Source: Anastatus disparis (Eukaryota; Arthropoda; Insecta; Hymenoptera; Eupelmidae). From it: a stretch of DNA of 64,000 nt. The stretch spans positions 193,501 through 257,500 of the forward strand of contig JAFFSR010000292.1 of NCBI GenBank assembly GCA_017163975.1, read 5' to 3'. Positions 20,953-32,500 of the stretch are shown one piece after another (the stretch's first letter is position 1; the number at the start of each line of letters is the position of its first letter). A program made the translations under genes and the position numbers. The notes under the pieces were generated by a model. The model had not been told where the DNA came from and searched no databases. It saw only the letters and a list, made by a program, of their open reading frames with translations.

Positions 20953-21347
20953 AGCGGCGGAAAGCGGCAACTTTGTTCTAGGCAGTGGCTAGAAAGTTGC
21001 CGCTTACCGGTCGGAGGGCAGAAAAATCTAATTTAGCGTCCTTATATGAAGACACACTTTAGAAGACGTTAAATTATTAATTTGAATGTTTATAGTACTT
21101 GATAGGCAACTGTTAGGTAATAAATCGGTATGAAAAAGACACTTATGAAAATAAGGCTATCAGAACCTGATAATTATTCCATTACATATTATCGAGAGCC
21201 CTTTTTAGGATTATTTGTTAGGATCTTATTGATAGGAAATCCTTAATATTCTTCTAATTAGGTAACTAACATATGAAGATATAAATAAACTTTAGATATA
21301 TCATTACCACGTATACTCAATATTTATTAAATTATCGAATTTCGCAG
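20953..21347. other. Intergenic or intron sequence before the phospholipase exon
   Basis: It contains a GC-rich hairpin (GCGGCAACTTT ... AAAGTTGCCGC, about 20962-21005) followed by A/T-rich sequence ending in a splice acceptor TTTCGCAG at 21340-21347. The upstream exon that would carry a signal peptide was not found. Confidence 0.4.
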
Positions 21348-21685
21348 AATCAGTCACCAGGCGGTGGTATTATGTATCCAGGTACAAAATGGTGTGGTCC
21401 TGGCAACATTGCCAAATCATATGACGATCTTGGTCATCATGCCGTTGAAGATGCCTGTTGCCGTGAACACGATCATTGCTCAAAGACAATTGGACCACGT
21501 CAATGCATTCATGGTATTTGCAACTCTTCGCCATTTACGCGCTCACATTGTGATTGCGATGCCAAATTCCGTAGGTGCTTACAGACTATAAATACAGAAG
21601 TTGCCAATACTCTTGGAGCCCTTTTCTTTAACGTTATTCAAGTGACATGCTTTAAAGAAAGACGTCCTTGCTCTCAGTGGCAAAG
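21348..21685 (+). CDS. Secreted phospholipase A2, group III (bee-venom type): internal exon
   Basis: This enzyme class hydrolyses the sn-2 ester of phospholipids using Ca2+ and a His-Asp pair, and is exported. The exon is open for 112 codons between an acceptor (TTCGCAG) and a donor (CAAAG|GTAGG). It shows the Ca2+-loop motif WCGPG near its start and the active-site signature CCREHDHC about 35 residues into the exon. A downstream CDCD and 11 cysteines in total fit the disulphide-rich fold. Signal peptide, start codon and C-terminal exons are not identifiable in this window, so the gene is incomplete here. The frame has no internal stop, unlike the transposon remnants around it, so it may be a working host gene with long repeat-filled introns. 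It could equally be an isolated exon of a pseudogene. Family members occur in venoms and also in ordinary insect tissues; role is not decidable from one exon. Confidence 0.85.
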
Positions 21686-22059
21686 GTAGGATAATCTTTT
21701 GTTATATTTTACGTTTTGAGGAGAAAAAAAAAAATTTTCAAAAAGTTTTTTTTTAAATACGTCTGTAAATAAATGTATAGTATTTGTTATGAACATATGA
21801 AAGTTTTAGAATAAAAATCCACTTAGAAAATGTGGAAAATTGAGTTCGATATAATGAAATTTTTTTAAATACATTTCAATTCTTGATTTTAAAATCATAC
21901 AAATTATATAAGTTGATAAATTTAATATTTTTTGCAATTTTTTTTCATTTTCAATAATTTCTAGTTTCATAAGAAAATATTTGTTGTGATAAACTTCAAT
22001 GTAATTTTTTGGAATATTTTTTATATTTTCAAAATTATTAAAACCAACCCAAAAGCTTC
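21686..22059. other. A/T-rich sequence after the phospholipase exon
   Basis: Probably intron if the phospholipase gene is live. No further phospholipase exon was recognised in the A/T-rich sequence on either side. Confidence 0.35.
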
Positions 22060-22400
22060 AAGGTTACATGTTGGCGATTTTGCTGAAATTTTGGAAAATG
22101 AATCTGGGTGTAAAAATATAAAGAAAGCCAAAACTTTGGACTGTAACCCTCAATATTTTTTTTAATACAGACAATCAAAGAATGTCACTGGGAAAGTTAC
22201 TAGATTTTTAAACACATAGTTTTTCAGAATTGATAACTAGAAGCTTAAAACTTCTTTAAATAAAAGTTTAATTCGAATCCTTCCAAAAAAGCAGGCATAG
22301 CATATTGAAATATAATTTTTTTTTTTAATTGCAGAACAATTTAAATTCAGTCAAATTTTAACTGCTATTATTAATTAACCTTTCCAGACCTAAATTTGTA
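22060..22400. mobile_element. Old half copy of the 26046-26696 fold-back family
   Basis: Phrases such as GAAAGTTACTAGATTTT and AATTGATAACTAG parallel the left arm of the palindrome at 26046-26696 in the same order (CTCAATATTTT, AATCAAAGAA, GTTACTAGATTTT, TTGATA...TAG, ATCCTTCC). The second arm is absent and divergence is high, so this is an older truncated relative. Confidence 0.6.
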
Positions 22401-22566
22401 TTTATTTATAACATTTTCCGATAATCATTTTAGGATGATTAATGTTCATTTTTAAACAATTTTTGCTTTTATTTACTATCATGTGTATAATAGCTTAGGT
22501 CCCTAGTTTGAGATCGAAAATAGCCTACTTTAAGCTAATTCATATGTTTATTTTAAAAAGTTTTAA

Positions 22567-23506
22567 GGGGACCAGGTACTATTAAAACATGAAAAATTTG
22601 AATATGAATAATTAAAAATTTATTGTTTTTATCCGAAAGGAAAAAATTTTTTGAAAAAATACTTATATTTCAGAAGACTTTTTATTTATGAAACTTTTAT
22701 CTATCTTAAAAATTCAACTGAATGTCTCCGTTCACATTCTGGTACTAAAAACAGATTGTTCGCAAGGTTTTTTCACGAGTTTTCATCGGATCTTTATGAA
22801 ATTTGGTGGAGATCTTTAAAACTATATTAGAATCCATATGAGCATAGCAAATTATAAATATATACATGCTAATTTGTTTATTTACTTATTATTTATATAA
22901 ATAAATAAACAAATTAAAAAAAAAAAATGATTTTTTATAGAAAATTTTTTTATTATTTGAATTTTTTAGGAATGTCTCTCGTTCATGTGGATTCTAACAT
23001 GATTTTGGAAATCTCCACCAAATTTCATCAAGATCAGATGAGAACTCATGAAAAAACCTTGCAACCAGTCTGTTTTGAATTAATGTGAAATAATGTGGAG
23101 CAGATTTTGAATTAATTTATTTCTATTTATTTATCAACTTGTTATTTATAATAATTAATAAAAAAATTTTTTTTTAAATTGTTTTTTTTTCAAAAATTTT
23201 TTAATTATTTGAATTTTTCATGAATGTTTTACACTTATATGGATTATACTATAATTTTGAATATCTCCATAAAATTTCAAGTAAATCCAATGAAAACTCA
23301 TGAAGAAACCTTGCGATAAAGGGTTTTTTGTTCCAGACTTTCAACGAGCACCACCACTTCAATTCTCAAAATGTAGAAAATGTTTTAAACCAAAAAATGT
23401 TTGAAATTGAATGTTTTTTTATATGAAATGAGTTATTTTAAACATCAGCAATTTATATCAATATATCTCAGCAATATATTTCTGCTTCTAATAGTATCTG
23501 GCCCCC
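22567..23506. mobile_element. TTAA-flanked fold-back element, 940 bp
   Basis: TTAA at 22563-22566 and 23507-23510 bracket GGGGACCAGGTACTATTA at the left and, read inward from the right, GGGGGCCAGATACTATTA. The right half closely matches 27360-27642 of a related element, including CAAGGTTTCTTCATGAGTTT and GTCTGGAACAAAAAACCC on the minus strand. The interior has several imperfectly repeated CATGAATGT/AACCTTGC modules on both strands. It has no ORF of its own. Confidence 0.82.
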
Positions 23507-23510
23507 TTAA

Positions 23511-24640
23511 GTTACTTTTGTACAACCCCCCAAAAAAATGAAAAATCATCAATCTACATTAATACGGATTAGGTTTAAAAGGGTTATTGTTTTGAAAAAG
23601 TTAAGGTCCAATTTTTATATTATTCTATAACTTTATAACAAATAGTATATTATATAAGAAATGAGTGAGGACACATATTTCTTTCTAGGGTGGGGTTTGC
23701 GATACGACCCGGTGAAGTGAGAGAAGTGAATTCCCAAGAGAGAAATAGACTTAATTCCCGAATTGTATAATGGATTTTATTCCTACCTCAATAAGGTGAA
23801 AGTATCAAAAGGTGGCCCCTACCCAACAGTTGGCTAATAATGAGAATTTTCTTATTTTTAAGCGTTTAGTTCATAATTAGATTATAATAAACATTATAAA
23901 CTGTTTTTGTGTATGTAACATTATTTAATTTATAAAGAAATATTTGAAAAACGTATTCTAAGCCACAAAAAATGAAGTTTAACTTGTTTAAATTTTGACC
24001 GGACGAGTGGCAATTCTTTTCTTAAGCAATCACTAAGAAATAATCTTTTTTTAGTAAACCTATAGCCACTTTCATAAATGATTTTTTTATCATATTATTA
24101 TTAATATAATTAATGATGATGAATTATTCTAATATATTCAAATTATCTAAAAAAATGTTGAATCATCTGAAATGAATACATATTTTATTAAAATTTTATG
24201 TGGCCATATCTTAGTACTTAAAAATCAATTCATATTTTTCGTGCCTAAGACATGGCCATCTATTATCTGTTGGGCAATCTGTTCGTTCACCGTGTCAAAT
24301 GTTGTCCTAAATCTTGTACTGCGTGCAGTATGTAATGCGTCAGGGTTGCTATTCACATAATTATTTTACTTGAAATATCGTATTTTAACAAAAAAAACCC
24401 AAATATAATATAATAATATAAATAGATTTGGTAAGAAAACTAATTAAAATAAATTTATAAGAACTAATAAATAATTAAATAGTTTAACAAGTTTTAATTA
24501 TTCTAATAAATGCAATGATTTTTTATTTTATTTATTTATTCAAACCAGAAAAAAATTACATTAAGTGATCCTATAAGAGATAAACAGTGCTACCTGTGCA
24601 TAGTCTGGTATAAACTTACGTACTAAAACGCTGCCCAGTG
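23511..24640. other. Non-coding stretch
   Basis: It is A/T-rich with a few less biased segments (about 23690-23830 and 24230-24360). A 62-codon frame at 24172-24360 has no recognisable motif. Nothing can be assigned. Confidence 0.35.
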
Positions 24641-24649
24641 CTTTGGCGC

Positions 24650-26001
24650 AATGCTTTCTCATAGAGCTCATTGAGTTAGAGTAATATGATTTTATTTTTT
24701 TAAATGTGATTTCAATGTTAAAAACATAATTTCTATCCAAGAAAAATTAAGAAGAGAAAGAAAGAGTGAGTGTGAGTGAGAGTGATTATGAAATAGAAAA
24801 AGAGAGAAGGATATATGAAAATAGTGTCAAAATGAGTATCAGCGTGAGATAGAAGAAAAGAGTTTTGACGGTTGCAAATGATTCTCATGCCAATTTCAAA
24901 ACTAATTCATGGAGTAGATTACATAATAAATAAAAAAAAATATAAAAAATGGCAATTTTTTTCAAAATTTCGAAAATTTTCTAAAATTAAAATTACACTA
25001 AGGAAACCAATTTTCAATAGCTTCCCGCCTAGTTAGACAAAAAATAGATTGAATGAAATGTTTGAAGCAAATCCGTCAAATAGTTTTCAAGATCCAATTG
25101 ATTAAATAAATACAATTTTTTTTCAAAAATTTTCTTTCAAAATTTTCAAAATGCTCAAAAATTAAAAAAAAAAACTGTAAAAATCAGTTTTAAAAATTTT
25201 CCCTATTTTGTCAGTCGCAAATAAAAAAAAAATAAAAAATAAAACTGAAAATTATTTTTGAAATCTTTAAAATTTTCTAAAATTGTAATTACAATAAGAA
25301 AATTCGTTTTCAAAAGCTTATTTTCTTCACATAGTAGATAATAAATTGTATACAAATTTTGGAGCAAATCCATCGAATGGTTTACGTAAAATAAGAAAAA
25401 AATGAAAAATGAAATTTTTTTTTTAATTTTCAAACTGCTCTAAAATTAAAACTCGCTAAGGATATTAGTTTTTAAAAGCTTGTTTTCTTCAGACAGTAAC
25501 AAATAACTTGTATACAAATTTTGGAGCAAATCCATTATTTACGTGAAACATAAGAAAAATGGAAAATAAACTTTTTTTCAAAATTTTTAAAATGCTCCAA
25601 AATTAAAACTACGCTAAGAAAATCAGTTTGCAAGAGTTTTTTTTTGGCAATCGTAAATAATCTGCATGCAAATTTTAAAGCAAATCCATCGAGTACTTAA
25701 CGTAAAATAAAAAAAAAATGAGAATCAAAAATTTTTTTAAATTCTTAAAATGGCTTTAAAATTAAAACTACGCTAAGAAAACCAATTTTCAATCACTTCC
25801 GCACCAGTTAGACAAAAAAATTAATTCACCATCGAGTAGTTTTCGTGATTTAACTAGCGTAATGAATACATACACACACATACATACAAACATTTTTTGG
25901 AATCCACTTATTTCGACTCCTCGAGTCAAAATATGAACAAATTAATGAAAAAATAAAAAAAATTTTTTTTTATTAATACAATGCTTTCTCTATGAGAAAG
26001 C
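24650..26001. mobile_element. Hairpin-ended repeat with ~160-bp internal tandem units, copy a
   Basis: From about 24950 to 25860, units of roughly 160 bp repeat. Each contains AAAATTAAAACTACGCTAAG, a TTTTCAA...CTT segment, ACAAATTTTGGAGCAAATCC and an ACGTAAAATAAG segment. The right end is the perfect hairpin GCTTTCTCTATGAGAAAGC (25983-26001), and a related GCTTTCTCATAGAG word sits near 24651. The element contains only A/T-rich non-coding sequence. An opposite-orientation copy begins with the same hairpin at 56477. Confidence 0.72.
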
Positions 26002-26045
26002 AATAAAAATACTTAATTAAATATTTACCAGATAAATTACACTAA

Positions 26046-26696
26046 CTAGGAGAGTATCAGACCTCCGGATCACGGATATTGCTCAAACTTTGGGATAAGT
26101 TTTCAGATGTCAAAATATGGAAGGAAACAGAATTTTAGACCCCAACGCTCAATATTTTCCTAGTTACAGGCAATTAAAGAAAATCACTAAAAAAGTTACT
26201 AGATTTTCAAACGCTTACAGTTCCTTAGCATTGATACTTAGGAGCATGAAACTTTTTTTAAATGAAAGCTGAGCTCAAATCCTTTCGGAATAGTAGTTAT
26301 AGCATGTCAAAATATTATTTTTTCCCAAAGTCATAGCGTAATAAACATTAGACCCAATTTCAGCTTTTGTTATTAATTAATGTTTTAAAAAGAAAAATCA
26401 AGTCCAATATTTATCACGCTATAACTTTGAGAAAAAATAATATTTTGACATGCTATAACTACTATTCCGAAAGGATTTGAGCTCAGCTTTCATTTAAAAA
26501 AAGTTTTATGCTCCTAGCTATCAATGCTAAGGAACTATATGCGTTTGAAAATCTAGTAACTTTTTTAGTGATTTTCAATTGCCTGAACTAGAAATATTGA
26601 GCGTTGGATCAAAATTCTGTTTCATATTTTGACATCTGAAAACTTATCCCAACGTTTGAGCAAAATCCGTGATCCGGAGGTCTGATACTCTCCTAG
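26046..26696. mobile_element. 651-bp palindromic fold-back element with TAA target duplication
   Basis: CTAGGAGAGTATCAGACC at the left is mirrored by GGTCTGATACTCTCCTAG at the right. The arms pair almost throughout (e.g. GATCCGGAGGTCTGATACTC, AAAAAAGTTACTAGATTTTC), closing near 26370. TAA stands at 26043-26045 and 26697-26699, giving a 3-bp duplication of the TWA type known for PIF/Harbinger elements. No coding sequence. Confidence 0.8.
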
Positions 26697-26956
26697 TAAG
26701 TAATTCGATAAAGATGTACATATATATCTGTTCATTTACTGGTAGAATTAAAAAAAATACTTATATACTAAAAGAATTTAAAACTCCCCCAATATACTGA
26801 AAACAATTATTTATAATTTAAAAAGTTTAACTAGTACATTATTTATCTGGGGTGGAAAGGCTGGATTTAAGAAACAAAAAGTTTACAGCCCGAGCTGAAG
26901 GCGAGGGCTTTAACGAGTTCCGTAAAACAACCTTTAGGCTGTTTTTACATTATTAA

Positions 26957-27642
26957 GGGGGCCCGATACTATTAGAAGCTGAAATATATTGCTGAGATAT
27001 ATTGATATAAATTGCTGATGTTTAAAAATAACTAATTCCATATAAAAATACATTCAATTTCAAACATTTTTTGGTTCAAAACATTTTCTATATCTTGAGA
27101 ATTGAAGTGGTGGTGCTCGTTGAAAGTCTGGAACAAAAAACCCTTTACCGCAAGGTTTCTTCATGAGTTTTCATTGGATTTACTTGAAATTTTATGGAGA
27201 TATTTAAAATTATAGTATAATCCATATAAGTGTAAAACATTCATGAAAAATTCAAATAATTAAAAAATTTTTGAAAAAAAAACAATTTAAAAAAAAATTT
27301 TTTTATTAATTATTATAAATAACAAGTTGATAAATAAATAGAAATAAATTAATTCAAAATCTGCTCTACTTATATGGATTCTACTATAATTTTGAATATT
27401 CCCATAAAATTTCAAGTGAATCCAATGAAAACTCATGAAGAAACCTTGCGGTAAAGGGTTTTTTGTTCCAGACTTTCAACGAGCACCACCACTTCAATTC
27501 TCAAGATATAGAAAATGTTTTAAACCAAAAAATGTTTGAAATTGAATGTATTTTTATATGAAATGAGTTATTTTTAAACATCAGCAATTTATATCAATAT
27601 ATCTCAGCAATATATTCCAGCTTCTAATAGTATCTGGCCCCC
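26957..27642. mobile_element. TTAA-flanked fold-back element, 686 bp
   Basis: TTAA at 26953-26956 and 27643-27646. The ends GGGGGCCCGATACTATTAGA and (inward from the right) GGGGGCCAGATACTATTAGA are nearly identical, and most of the element is a clean palindrome around an A/T-rich centre near 27300. It is closely related to the element at 22567-23506 but simpler and less diverged between its arms. Confidence 0.88.
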
Positions 27643-27646
27643 TTAA

Positions 27647-28440
27647 CCATAGATAAATGTAATTTTTTGCATGAGAGCCGAAAAAGAGAAATGAAGTTGT
27701 GATTTTGAGGTTAGAATGCGAAAAAGTCAATTTGATATACTATTAAAAAACATGAAATTTAATGCAAAACTGGAAGCTTGCTTCAAGCGTGTACATGAAA
27801 ATTAATAATTTTACCGTAATTTTACAGTACAATTGCATGAAATTTAAAGTAAAAAAATAGAAATTTCATAAATGTACTGGAAGCAAAATTCAATGTTTTT
27901 TAACATTATCTTTTTCACTTGATTCACAATATACATTTTCTTTATGTCTTGGCCAAAAATTCGGGTTTCTGCTGGATCAATATGCAAAGAAACTCCGAAT
28001 TTCTGCTGGCTGAGGCGACATCTATCGCAACCAACGCAGCACTAACGACCCAGTGCAGAAAACATTCACTGGCTGCCAGACGCTGGCGCCGAAAAGGTTA
28101 ATAGTCACAGCTGTTGTTGTTACTATAACCTTATTCGAAGCTCTTCAACATGAATTCTAAAACATAAATACACGCAATGTATTTATACATGCATATAAAT
28201 CTTTTTAATACTTTTCTTCTCGATTATTTATGTGGATATCGTGTTGTATATGTGTGTATGTGCTAATTTTTATACGTAAGACATCATTATAAAATACATT
28301 ATATATGAAATATTGACAACAATGTTTAAATAGTGTTTTAATGTTTTAATTTAGTATTAATATTTCATATTTATAAATCATATTTTTGATAAATATTTAG
28401 ATTTATCATTTGTTTTTATATCATCTTTCATTTGTTAGAT
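27647..28440. other. Non-coding stretch with one less AT-biased segment
   Basis: About 27945-28110 contains mixed-composition sequence with several GCTGG and CGC words, open for 60 codons on the plus strand. No domain or splice evidence supports it. The remainder is A/T-rich. Confidence 0.35.
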
Positions 28441-28830
28441 TTTTTGCGTATAAAGCGTCATTTTGCAATTTATCGTAATTTTTAAAGTCTATAATTTTTT
28501 GATTTATTATTCATATCTTTTGATGAATTTTTATTTTTTTTAGATTTATCATTTGTATTTGTTTTTCGATTCATAATTCGCATTTCTTTTTAGATTTATC
28601 ATTAATATTTTTTTAGATTTATCATTAATATTTTTTTAGATTTATCATTAATATTCTTTTCGATTTATCATTTGTACTTGTTTTTCGATTCATAATTCGT
28701 ATTTCTTTTTAGATTTATCATTAATATTTTTTAAATTTATCATTAATATTCTTTTCGATTTATCATTTGTATTTTTTTTAGATTTATTATTTATATTTTC
28801 GGTAAATCCTTAGATTTATCATTCGTGATT
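28441..28830. repeat. Degenerate minisatellite (GATTTATCATTAATATTTTTTTA)
   Basis: The word GATTTATCATT recurs about a dozen times at spacings of roughly 20-45 bp, with variants CGATTCATAATTCG. The array shows no coding potential. Following it, about 28850-28950 is GC-richer and contains CAGATGGCGCGTGAG, which resembles a CTCF-type core only loosely. Confidence 0.75.
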
Positions 28831-29024
28831 TTTAAAATGTATTTGAATCGAGGTGCGACGCGCGCCTTTGAATTTTTTTCAGAGCTGGCCCGCAGATGGC
28901 GCGTGAGCAAATCAGAAAGAAAATTCATGGCCGCGCGCTGTCGTCAGCTGGTATATCCAGACGCGTAACATTTTTTTAGATTTATTATTAATTAGCGTGG
29001 CGAATTTTCGGCCAGATATAAAGA

Positions 29025-29163
29025 AAAATAGTATACTCTACTCGGACATAAATTAGATCTACCTACCGTGGGATTGTCTCTCTCTCGAGGCGAAGCCTTG
29101 AGAGACAATTCTACGCACGGCAGAAAGATCTAATTTCTGCCCTCGTAGATAAATATACTATTT
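29025..29163. mobile_element. ~139-bp fold-back MITE at the end of LINE-A
   Basis: AAAATAGTATACTCTACTCGG at the left is mirrored by CCCTCGTAGATAAATATACTATTT at the right. Further pairing (AAATTAGATCT, GATTGTCTCTC/GAGAGACAATT) leads to a CGAGGCG loop. It overlaps the stop-codon region of the LINE-A C-terminus. Confidence 0.65.
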
Positions 29164-29571
29164 AACTCGATGTATATAATAAATTTTTCCAATTTATTCT
29201 TTATGGTTTTTTTATTACAATCTAAGATCTTCAGTTCTGCCGGTAGTATATCAAATGTTTTAATTGCTACTATATAACTATTTTTGTTGCTAATAATTTT
29301 CCTAGTTTTTGGCAGCTGAATACTCTTATTTTTAGTTCTTGAAGTACTATTCATATGAATATTTTTCAGTTCATTATAACGATATATTGAAATTTCAAGT
29401 ATAAAAACTAGATCAATATTCAGCGGATACATACTACCAAAAAATGATTTTTACTTATAATTTTTAATATTTTTACTTGTATTCTCTGTATTATATTTAT
29501 ATTATTCTTATAGGCATCAGCCCAAACATTTATTCCATAACTTATAAAGCTATTAAAGAAAGCATAGTAAA
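29130..29571 (-). pseudogene. LINE-A reverse-transcriptase C-terminal part
   Basis: A 100-codon frame (29130-29432) plus readable sequence to 29571 gives, on the minus strand, YYAFFNSFISYGINVWADAY, RIQVKILKII and further down ILPAELKILDCNKKTIKNKLEKFI. This is the conserved tail downstream of the fingers/thumb in CR1/Jockey-group LINE ORF2 proteins. It is the continuation of the RT at 32858-33480, interrupted by the 3.28-kb palindromic element (29575-32854). Confidence 0.75.
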
Positions 29572-29574
29572 TTA

Positions 29575-32500
29575 CACAGGCTCACAAAAAAAACAAAAGT
29601 GTCTGTGCAATTGATCAGACCTATATATTCTTATGTATTTTTCGACGCTGGATCCAAATTTACAATAAAAAAGTAGGTCCAGCTACTTTTTTATGGGGTT
29701 TTGCTCGAAAAACCGCATTTTTTACGGTTTTTTAATGGTTTTTTTAAATAAAAAAAAAATAAAGAAAAATTTTACTTTTTTGACTTCAGAATCGAATTTT
29801 ACGGGAAAAATACATCGAAAACCATGTTTTGAATTTTTTTTTAACAGAAATTTCAACCCACCATACGGTGATGAAAAGGCAGAAAATCGCGAAAAATGAA
29901 AATTTGCTTTTAATTGGATTAAAATGACATTAAAATCAAGTTTTACGATTTTAAACCGATTTATAAACATTGAAAATACTTTACTGGGGTTTTTTGAGGT
30001 CGCTAATCACGAATTTTAAGTCATTTTTTTCAAAAAACAACTCCTAGTCGGCGTAAGTGGACAATAAACGTGATAAATTGATATTTTTTTCAAAAAATCA
30101 ATGTTTTGGATACTGTTCTGCAGGTTTTCCACCACATAAATCACAAAACTAGAACCTTTTTCGACTCTTGATCATAAAATAAGACTTAGAACTTATGTAT
30201 AGCGATATTCATGAACTCCATTATAATATTTTTAGCTTCTTTTAAGAAGTGCCTTAGAGTTTTAATGGGTTAATCAATTGAGTTTGTAGAATTTTCGCTA
30301 ATACTTCGCAACTTCGATAGTGAGATGTTGGATACTAGATATTGGCGATATCTATTTTTATTTTCGTCTTCCAAAAAAATTTTTTAAATAAAGTTTTAAA
30401 GTGTTTTACGCTTACGCACACGTTTCTCGTCAAATGATCGCCGTGAAGGATTTCTGACACGCTTTTGACCTCTTTTTGAAGATGTTTCTCTCTTCATCAT
30501 CCAGCAGTAATCTGCCAACATATTTATACCCCATTGTCCTTGAAATCTGCGTTCAAATTCCTTCAAGTCTTGGTGAAACCTTTTTCCTTGCTCTTCACTA
30601 AAGTCCCCGTTGTTCTCAGAAAATTGATCAATATGTGAATCAAGAAAACGAAGCTTCAAGTTCATTAGGCAGCCCAGTTTTTCAAAGTTGCATACCATTT
30701 TTTTTTACAATAGTTTTTTAATTTACGTCTTTAGTGCTCCCCAAAAATTTTGTTGATACATCTTTAAAACTAAACTGCTTTCTCATCATCTTTCATAGTT
30801 CTTTCAAAATTTTCATCTCTAAATAGAGTACGAATTTCAGGTCCATCAAAAATACCTGCGCTTAGTTTACCATCTGTTTTGTGGTGAAATACTTGGCTCA
30901 AATATTCGTAGCATTCCTCATCTTGGTCTAATGCCTTGACAAATTGTTTCATTAAACCAAGCTATATGTGAAGAGGTGGTATTAAAATTTTGGACGAATT
31001 CACAAGTGGCTCTTTTACAATATTTTGTTTTTCAGGTTCAAATGACTCTCTTAGTGGCCAAGATTTCTATTTGTAGTGGTTTTCCCTATCTCTACTATCA
31101 AACATACACAAATAACAAGGATATTTTGTAAATCCAGATTATTGTCCTAGTATCATAGATAAAATTTTTAAGTCTCCACATATTAGCCATTTATGTTCCT
31201 CGTATTTTATTTTTGACAAAACCAATTCAATGTTTGAATACTCTTCTTTAAGCACAGTTTAATGCTCTAATGGTATAGGAGCGTACTTATTTGTGTTATG
31301 AAGAAGGACTGCTTTAAGGCTCCGCTTAGACGAATCAATGAACAGGCGCCAATCCTCAGGTTTGTATATACCTGGTTTTAATTCGTCAATAAGTCCTTTT
31401 ACGTCAATGCAGTAAACTAGCCCTGAATATTCTTTAAAATATTTTCGAAAGGTTTTCTCTCGGTCACGATATTCACTTACTTTAGTTCCCTTTGTCAGCA
31501 TATTTCGCTTTTTAAAGTCTGAAGCCATCAATTCAGATTGCTCTTTAGATAGACCAGCCTTTCTAAATAAATCATTCAGACTCTTTTGATCATATTTTTT
31601 CACAGATTTCTCCATACCTTTAGGTACATATTCTTCATCATCATCTGAAGAGAGATTTTCTTTACTCTCGTCGGATTCGCTTAGATCTTCGGATGATGTG
31701 TTATCGCTTGGTTCAGTTTCTTTCACATTAATCTGATTTGTCGAATGATCGTCCACATGCAGAGAATCTAAACCTGCTGTAAAACTATCTCGTGATTCTT
31801 CAATTTCCTGAGAACAACGGGGACTTTAATTAAGAGCAAGGAGAAAGGTTTTACCAAGACTTGAAGGAATTTGAACGCAGATTTCAAGGACAATGGGGTA
31901 TAAATATGTTGGCAGATTACTGCTGGATGATGAAGAGAGAAACATCTTCAAAAAGAGGTCAAAAGCGTGTCAGAAATCCTTTACGCCGGTCATTTGACGA
32001 GAAAAGTGTGCGTAAGCGTAAAACACTTTAAAACTTTATTTAAAATATTTTTTTGGAAGACAAAAATAAAAATAGATATCACCAATATCTAGTATCCAAC
32101 ATCTCACTATCGAAGTTGCGAAGTATTAGCGAAAATTCTACAAACTCAATTGATTAACCCATTAAAACTCTAAGGCAATTCTTAAAAGAAGCTAAAAATA
32201 TTATAATGGAGTTCATGAATATCGCTATACATAAGTTCTAAGTCTTATTTTATGATCAAGAGTCGAAAAAGGTTCTAATTTTGTGATTTATGTAGTGGAA
32301 AACCTGCAGAACAGTATGCAAAACATCGATTTTTTGAAAAAAATATCAATTTATCACGTTTATTGTCCACTTACGCCGACAAGGAGTTGTTTTTTGAAAA
32401 AAATGACTTTAAATTCGTGATCAGCGACCTCAAAAAACCCTAGTATAATATTTTCAATGTTTATAAATCGGTTGAAAATCGTAAAACTTGATTTTATTGT

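Noticed and set aside
28867..28900. CTCF/insulator-like sites (AGATGGCGC here; TGGTGGCGC on the minus strand near 46347, 48325 and 60797)
   Set aside because: Only a short core matches and the words lie in or near transposon and repeat edges; chance or repeat-borne copies are more likely without binding data.
29693..29970. ORFs on both strands in the arms of the 3.28-kb palindrome
   Set aside because: They are low-complexity Phe/Lys-rich frames in the non-coding 3' region of the element and occur in both arms as mirror images.
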